The notes beneath the pieces were generated by a model, which made no database searches, was not told the DNA's origin, and saw nothing but the letters and a program-made list of their open reading frames with translations. Positions 16,688 to 20,988 of a stretch of 20,988 nucleotides of DNA are shown one piece after another. Numbering within the stretch: the stretch's first letter is position 1; every line of letters begins with the position of its first letter. This DNA is from Chara braunii. Lineage: Eukaryota > Streptophyta > Charophyceae > Charales > Characeae. The DNA is taken from assembly GCA_003427395.1 (NCBI GenBank), contig BFEA01000037.1, positions 1,019,146-1,040,133 on the forward strand, given 5' to 3'. A program made the position numbers and the translations under genes.

Positions 16688-17655
16688 ACAGCGCGGAACG
16701 TAGCTAGCACATTGGTTAGTCCAAAGGGCATCACTATGAACTCATAGTGCCCATATCTAGTCCGGAAGGCGGTTTTATATTGATCATCAGGATGCACTTC
16801 TATCTGATGATATCCGGACTTCAAATCTATCTTAGAGAAATACTTCGCCCCCTGCACTCGATCTAAGCGATCATCTATCCTAGGCAGTGGCTCAGCATTC
16901 TTCACTGTAATAGCATTCAGACGCCTATAGTCTATACACATCCTCAACTCTCCCTCTTTCTTAGGAACAAAGAGAACAGGCGCTCCAAAAGGAGACGAAC
17001 TGGGCCTAATCCAACCCTTCTCGAGGAGCTCGTCTAATTGCTTGTGAAGCTCCTCTAACTCCCGTGGGGACATCCTATACACAACACCCTTAGGAGTTCT
17101 ACTGCCAGGCTCTACCTCAATACGGTGCTGGATGGGCTGTGGTACTACTCCTATCGGCGGCTCAGTTAAATCCTTAAACTCCTCCAGGAGCTTGGCAATC
17201 GCAGGGTCCATCGGCTTTTCTGTCGTAGGCTCAGTCACCGGCCTAACATAGGCGACAAAGACTTGTTCCTCCAGTTTCTCCTTCTTTACTAGTCTGGCGA
17301 ATGCAGGCGCACTAAGGCAGCAATGTGCCAATGGATTCTCTACTCCTGACACATGGAACAGGCGGGCAATCTTAGCCTCGCCTGACGAACTAGGGAGCCT
17401 ACACTCGTGCTCCTTCAGATGGAGCGTGGCCCCGGCTGCCTCTCCCCAATCCATTCCCATAACAATATCAAATGGGAGGCTGTCTTCTACGAGGAGAGTC
17501 AGGGAGTGGAGGACCTTCTCCACTTTCCCATCTTTCTCTAGGCGGAAATACGCCTGGACTCCCTCTACGTAATCCTCTACAACCATGGTACGATTGTCCG
17601 CGAGGATACTAACTATGGGGTCTGTTAGTTTTTGGACTTTAAGTCCCAGCCTCAA
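16684..17655 (-). pseudogene. pol: Protease C-terminus and RT fingers/palm, element 2
   Basis: The 323-residue frame begins with the second half of the protease ([18 protein letters not shown], then [14 protein letters not shown]). A linker of about 90 residues follows, and then RT motifs: [66 protein letters not shown] and [13 protein letters not shown] frameshift by one missing base after TFR cuts it from the YLDD part. It meets the protease frame at about 17639-17655 through another one-base indel. The protein is otherwise typical of Ty3/Gypsy RT. Confidence 0.93.
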
Positions 17656-17911
17656 TCTTCTGCAGCGCCTTCTTACTAATATAGCTGCGGGTGGCCCCTG
17701 AGTCTACTAGGGCCCCTACTCTACCTCTAAAAATCTCTGTATCTAGTAATATAAGCTGCCCTTTATTCTCCTTTTTCATCTTGGCCCAGGCGGGCCTCCT
17801 CTCCTTCAACTCTTCGGCCACGCCTGTGAGGGAGGTGTCTAGAGAGACCCTAACACAAGCAGTCTCTGGGCAGCTATCTAGACACCGGCCTGCAACCTCT
17901 GCCATAGGCAC
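17639..17911 (-). pseudogene. Retropepsin-like protease N-terminal part, element 2
   Basis: This 90-residue open frame contains [14 protein letters not shown]; the active-site Asp codon is the complement of 17702-17704. It aligns with the element 1 protease from AEVAG onward. The frame breaks after KIEAG by a one-base indel, so the protease is split. An unresolved base at 17912 lies just upstream of the apparent start, and the real protein is part of Gag-Pol. Confidence 0.88.
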
Positions 17912-17912
17912 N

Positions 17913-18542
17913 TGTGGTGTGGGAGTCTCCTGCCGGCTAGCGCTATGTTCCCCACATGGCCTAATGGTAGGGGCAGTTGCTACCCCTACCGGCGGCTGCC
18001 TTTTGGCCCTTAGGCAACCGTTCGGGTCTCCCGGTACTTAGGACAGTATTTAATGATATGGCCCGGGTCACCGCAAAAAATGCACTGGCCCCGGTCCAAT
18101 CGTTGTTGCCATAAAGACTGGTCCAGACCCAAAGTTTCCCAAGGCCTGCCGTGCGGTAGCCCCGGGTGCCATCCTCCTACCCTATAGGGAGACCTGTTCC
18201 TAGGACGGTTTTGCGGGGGACCTTGACCCCTGCCTCCCGCTTGGCGGTTTCCTCCTCTGCCGCCAACCCCCTGATCGCCCTGGAACCTGCTCCCTGAGGC
18301 CCGGCCCCCTTAGGCCCGGCCCTCTTGGCCTTGGCCTCGTCCTCCTCCTTGCGGCCTCCCTCCAGCCGCGACAACAGCGTAGGTCCTCCCCTGGTCCACA
18401 CCGCTGTCCTCCTCCTCTAACCCCCACTCAATCTGTTCGTAGGGGATCTCATCCACACTACCTTCATCTAGGGTCAGGACAAGGCTGTCCTTGGTCTTTA
18501 CCTGCCTTGAGATAGTGCGGCCTTTCCATTGCTTCCCTTTGT
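17913..18542 (-). pseudogene. gag: gag basic linker and CCHC knuckle, element 2
   Basis: The zinc knuckle CIFCGDPGHIIKYC (C-X2-C-X4-H-X4-C) is encoded at 18043-18084. Upstream on the element strand is a Gly/Arg/Gln-rich linker containing GGRGGNRQAGGRGQGPP and the YEQIEWG block, interrupted by a TAA near 18310. The open frames reported by simple ORF finding at 18177-18427 are out-of-frame readings of this GC-rich stretch. Between the knuckle and the protease are about 45 residues with no recognised domain. Role: nucleocapsid RNA binding. Confidence 0.82.
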
Positions 18543-19029
18543 CTAAGTCCTTGTGCTAGAAGGTAGACAGGGACACAGACTTAGCTTCAAAAGCCACCAC
18601 CTCGCGACTAAGGGAATCGTAAGTGGTGGCAGGGTCTTCGCTTTTCGCGAAGAACTGCCCTCGAAAGGCTTCGGGCATAGCCCGGTAGAAGAGATTGACC
18701 AATTGGGCCTCTGTGACCCCATGGTCAGGGACGGCCACCAACTCATCCATTGTACCCTTGAGTGCCCTGGCACTCTTCGATTTACGAGCGTGGATGGTCT
18801 GAAGCTTGTCTGAGGCCGTAACGTTGCGGGCGACATCAGCAAATCGTTCGCGCAGCAGCTTCATAAAATCGGTGAGGGGGGTAAACGAGGAGTACGCAAC
18901 TAGATCATCATTACAGTTGGCAGCGCGAACTAGGGACCTTGCAAAGCTGGCAGCCTCATCTCTAAGCGCGTGGATTGCAATTAGAACCTGTTGATCCGGG
19001 GAGACCTGTTGCAATGCACATAGATCTTA
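18543..19029 (-). pseudogene. gag: gag core (Retrotrans_gag-like), element 2
   Basis: The 152-residue open frame aligns with element 1 from VLI-HALRD to LSREVVAFEAKS. It includes the helix LLRERFADVAR, MDELVAVPDHGV and LVNLFYRAMPEAF. A TAG at about 18556 replaces the Trp codon found in element 1 (STFW). A TAA at 19027-19029 separates it from the upstream KVKFPDSYNG...FDNWEAN part, which belongs to the same domain. This is the capsid-forming region. Confidence 0.87.
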
Positions 19030-19626
19030 ATTGGCCTCCCAATTGTCAAAGTTTTCTTCCCTCTTTCCATTGTAAGAATCGGGGAACTTGACTTTGACAG
19101 GCTCCCTGCGAGGGCGCGCCTCTTCTTCCCTAGGGGCTACCACCTTAACGCCTTCAATGGTGCCAACGCAGAAACGCTCAGTCTTCTCAAGGCGATGATT
19201 TACCTCGGCCCCTACGACGCCTATCAATTCGCAAGCAAAGTCCCGGAAACCCATCCACATCGAACGCACCGATATATCCTGACTCCGGCTAAACTCATAT
19301 TGTTGTTCTTGCACTCTGGCTAAACGCTCGACGCTTTGGGCAATGATCTCCACTTTTTGTTGGAGGTCTACCTGAGGGGTCAATCGCAGGGTTAGTTTTT
19401 GCACCTCCTCCAACTCTTTGACCGCTTCACTCGCCGCGTCCACCCTTCTCTTCTTCTCCCTCATCATTGCGAGTTTCCACTCCATCCTCTGCTCGTCTTC
19501 CATTGCCTGCCGCTTCAGCACACATCTCCTTCTGCTTCCCATCTTTTCATGGCGGCTTCCTGATCGTCCTTTGGGATGTACATGGTCACCTCTTCTTCTT
19601 CCCCCAAGGATAAGTTGGCAACCCAT
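19027..19626 (-). pseudogene. gag: gag middle region, element 2
   Basis: The in-frame part, about residues 30-199, carries a basic coiled coil (MEWKLAMMREKKRRVDAASE), the block QEQQYEFSRSQDISVRSMWM plus GFRDFACEL, and then REPVKVKFPDSYNG leading into the Gag core. The first 30 or so residues overlap the upstream frame and are probably out of frame. A frameshift near 19530-19560 links it to the coiled-coil N-terminus. It is conserved with element 1 residue blocks despite low-complexity surroundings. Confidence 0.82.
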
Positions 19627-20036
19627 TCTGAGATCTTCCTCTCCATCTCTCCACCTCTGTTGTCATTGTGCTGCCCTCTTTCCCTTTCTAGTGGTTCTTC
19701 TTCCTCCTCTTCCTCTTCCATCTCCTTCAACTTCTCCTCTTCTTCCTTCTTTATTCTCTCCTTCTCTCTGGCCATCTCTTCTTCTATCTTCTTCAACTTG
19801 GCCGCCTGCGCCTCCATCAAGGCTTTCTTCTTAGCCTCCTTCTTCTCCTTTCTCTCCAGCAGGATGGCGGCCATCTTCTCCTCCTCCTCCTTCGTGTAAG
19901 GTTGGGTGGAAGCACTGCCCCGAGTCCCTACTCTACACGTGAAAGTGGGCCAAAAGCCCAGAGGAAAGAGGAGACGCCAGAGGGTCCCCCAGAGGGAGAA
20001 CCCAACAAGCAACCCATACATCGGGTAGTCATCCAT
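19515..20036 (-). pseudogene. gag: gag N-terminal coiled coil, element 2
   Basis: From about 19940 (STQPYTKEEEE) the frame matches the element 1 N-terminus. It has a Lys/Glu coiled coil of about 75 residues, an eight-residue poly-Glu patch, and the block ERKISEWVANLSLGE plus EEEVTMYIPKD. The position equivalent to the element 1 start ATG has no ATG. The reported start at 20034-20036, about 30 residues upstream, reads a Trp/Leu/Phe-rich stretch absent from element 1 and is probably leader sequence. The frame ends early by a frameshift (AEGDVC). The same block order in two copies supports a real Gag extension. Confidence 0.8.
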
Positions 20037-20779
20037 CGTGGGGTCTGGTGCACGACAAGAGTCCCACTCCTTACCACCTAGACTTACCCGGACACTGACC
20101 TACTGACTGACTTTCTAAAGACCACTACTCAAACTACTCTAAGGCTGTCACTACTGGACCAGCAACTGATCAGGAGGCATTTAAGGAGATCCCCCAAACT
20201 CCGCAGGAATTCTTTAACGTCGCAACAGGACGATGCGATCAGCTTGGCTCCTCCTGGCGATTTCAGCTCACAACTCAGCCCTTCCAGCCTCCTGTGCCAC
20301 ACCGAGCAGCCCGCCGGTCGGTACCGGTCCTTGGAGGGGTTCGTATCCCTCGGGTCAGTCGAGTCGTCAGACACGGATCATCAGCCTTCTGGGTCCGGTA
20401 GGGGAGTGGTTCAATCAGGCCTCAACACTTAAAGACGGCCTTCGTTTCAGCCTACAGCGCGGAGTTCGAACCCTCTACGCTGAACTCAGTAGACCTGCCG
20501 GACAATACCGGTCATTGGGCTAGACGAGTTGTTTAACGAGCGCTCGCCGCTCATGCCCAGGTCTCCAGATGCCAGAGTAGAGCTTTGGTCCTACTAAGCC
20601 CGTGCAGGTTTGGCAGCAAGGCCCTATCCTTCATCCACAGAGTCCTAACACCTAGGACAGAAGAGACTCAATGCAGAAAGTGTAGACAGACAGACTCAGC
20701 AAGTACCGTGGGGTAAGTGCACATCCACAGGGTAAGGGGATAGGCTGAGGGCTCAACAAGATATCACCAACTCCAGCTT
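20037..20779 (-). other. Leader of element 2, non-coding
   Basis: No gene. The stretch GGGGGATCTCCTTAAATGCC (near 20177-20196, complement) and GATCGC/TCGTCCT words match the element 1 leader at 5800-5870. One unit of the leader repeat, with GGATGTGCACTTACCCCA on the element strand, lies at about 20705-20735; element 1 has three. Short plus-strand frames at 20233-20523 are unsupported. Confidence 0.6.
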
Positions 20780-20899
20780 GGTCAAAATCTGGGTCAGCAG
20801 CTCCGGTCAACGCCTTGGTCAACGTTGAGTCAACGCGGTCAACCCCAGTCAACGCTTGGTCAACACCCCTGGTCAACGCCTGGTCAACCCTCTGGTCAA
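20780..20899 (-). promoter_or_regulatory. TTGAC(C/T) W-box array in element 2 leader
   Basis: On the plus strand, GGTCAA occurs at 20780, 20805, 20817, 20837, 20858, 20871, 20882 and 20894, and AGTCAA at 20828 and 20847. That is eight TTGACC and two TTGACT on the element strand in 120 bp. It is collinear with the array of element 1. See the matching entry for interpretation and doubt. Confidence 0.68.
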
Positions 20900-20988
20900 C
20901 GCTTCACCTCGGCTATGGCTGCCGGCACCATCACCTTCGTCACCCTTGCCGCTTACTTTCCCTTCCTTCACTCTTCTTCTTCTTCTTC
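20900..20988 (-). other. Leader of element 2 continuing off the window
   Basis: This stretch contains GGCTATGGC (GCCATAGCC on the element strand, as in the element 1 leader) and ends in a CTT/TTC microsatellite at about 20968-20988. No gene. Confidence 0.6.

Larger units (their letters stand above)
13375..20988 (-). mobile_element. Ty3/Gypsy chromovirus-type retrotransposon, element 2
   Basis: A minus-strand element is related to element 1 throughout. Reading right to left it contains leader, gag, CCHC knuckle, protease, RT, RNase H, integrase, chromodomain-like tail, PPT and 3' LTR. Its 5' LTR and PBS are not in the window: the W-box array near 20780-20899 corresponds to about 5224-5366 of element 1, so at least 0.5 kb of leader plus the LTR should follow. 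Coding lesions are fewer than in element 1 (about three to four frameshifts and five stops), and all catalytic residues I could check are present. Protein similarity is high, but the LTR is more diverged, which points to two lineages of one family and not recent duplicates. Confidence 0.95.

Noticed and set aside
18177-18427. Arg/Pro-rich frames opposite or beside the element 2 linker
   Set aside because: They are out-of-frame readings of the gag Gly/Arg linker; the frame with homology to element 1 is a different one.

Overview
The window reads as repeat-rich nuclear DNA of a green plant or streptophyte alga. There are no bacterial-style operons. It holds two large Ty3/Gypsy LTR retrotransposons, a primer-binding site of the plant initiator-methionine tRNA type, microsatellites, and one short coding segment with spliceosomal borders. 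From memory, the Gag N-terminus (a Glu/Lys-rich coiled coil followed by a KKISEWV-type block) resembles the very abundant Gag-like proteins of the charophyte Chara braunii. That assignment is an inference; no search was run.

Layout. Positions 1-2777 are low-gene DNA: a GAA microsatellite, a 40-bp minisatellite, and a 230-bp pyrimidine tract with a 21-bp repeat. Positions 2778-2911 are a plausible internal exon of an unrecognised host gene. At 3184-3215 lies what looks like a Nextera mate-pair junction adapter (two Tn5 mosaic ends head to head), so the assembly may be chimeric there. Positions 3692-12523 hold a complete but mutated plus-strand element ('element 1'): 5' LTR, PBS, long leader, gag, protease, RT, RNase H, integrase, chromodomain-like tail, PPT, 3' LTR, flanked by ACAG. 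Positions 12524-13374 are host DNA with GA microsatellites, two hairpins and a possible first exon (ATG plus a GTGAGT donor). From 13375 to the window end lies a related element on the minus strand ('element 2'). Its 3' LTR is complete, while its 5' LTR and PBS lie beyond the right edge. The two elements stand tail to tail.

How the parts work together. In both elements an LTR TATA box would drive an RNA carrying a leader with a 57-70-bp repeat and a dense TTGACC (W-box) array, then one long gag-pol frame. Gag would build the particle, protease cut it, RT and RNase H copy the RNA, and integrase with its chromodomain-like tail insert the copy. Element 1 is dead: it has many stops and frameshifts, a YLDN instead of YLDD RT motif, and a chromodomain deletion. 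Its LTRs differ at about 5% of sites by hand count. Element 2 is less damaged and keeps all RT, RNase H and integrase catalytic residues, but it too is interrupted.

The points most worth a second look are the W-box arrays shared by both leaders, three evenly placed B-box-like motifs on the antisense strand of the LTRs, the Gag extension, the adapter remnant, and the possible insertion of element 2 at the donor site of a host first intron.
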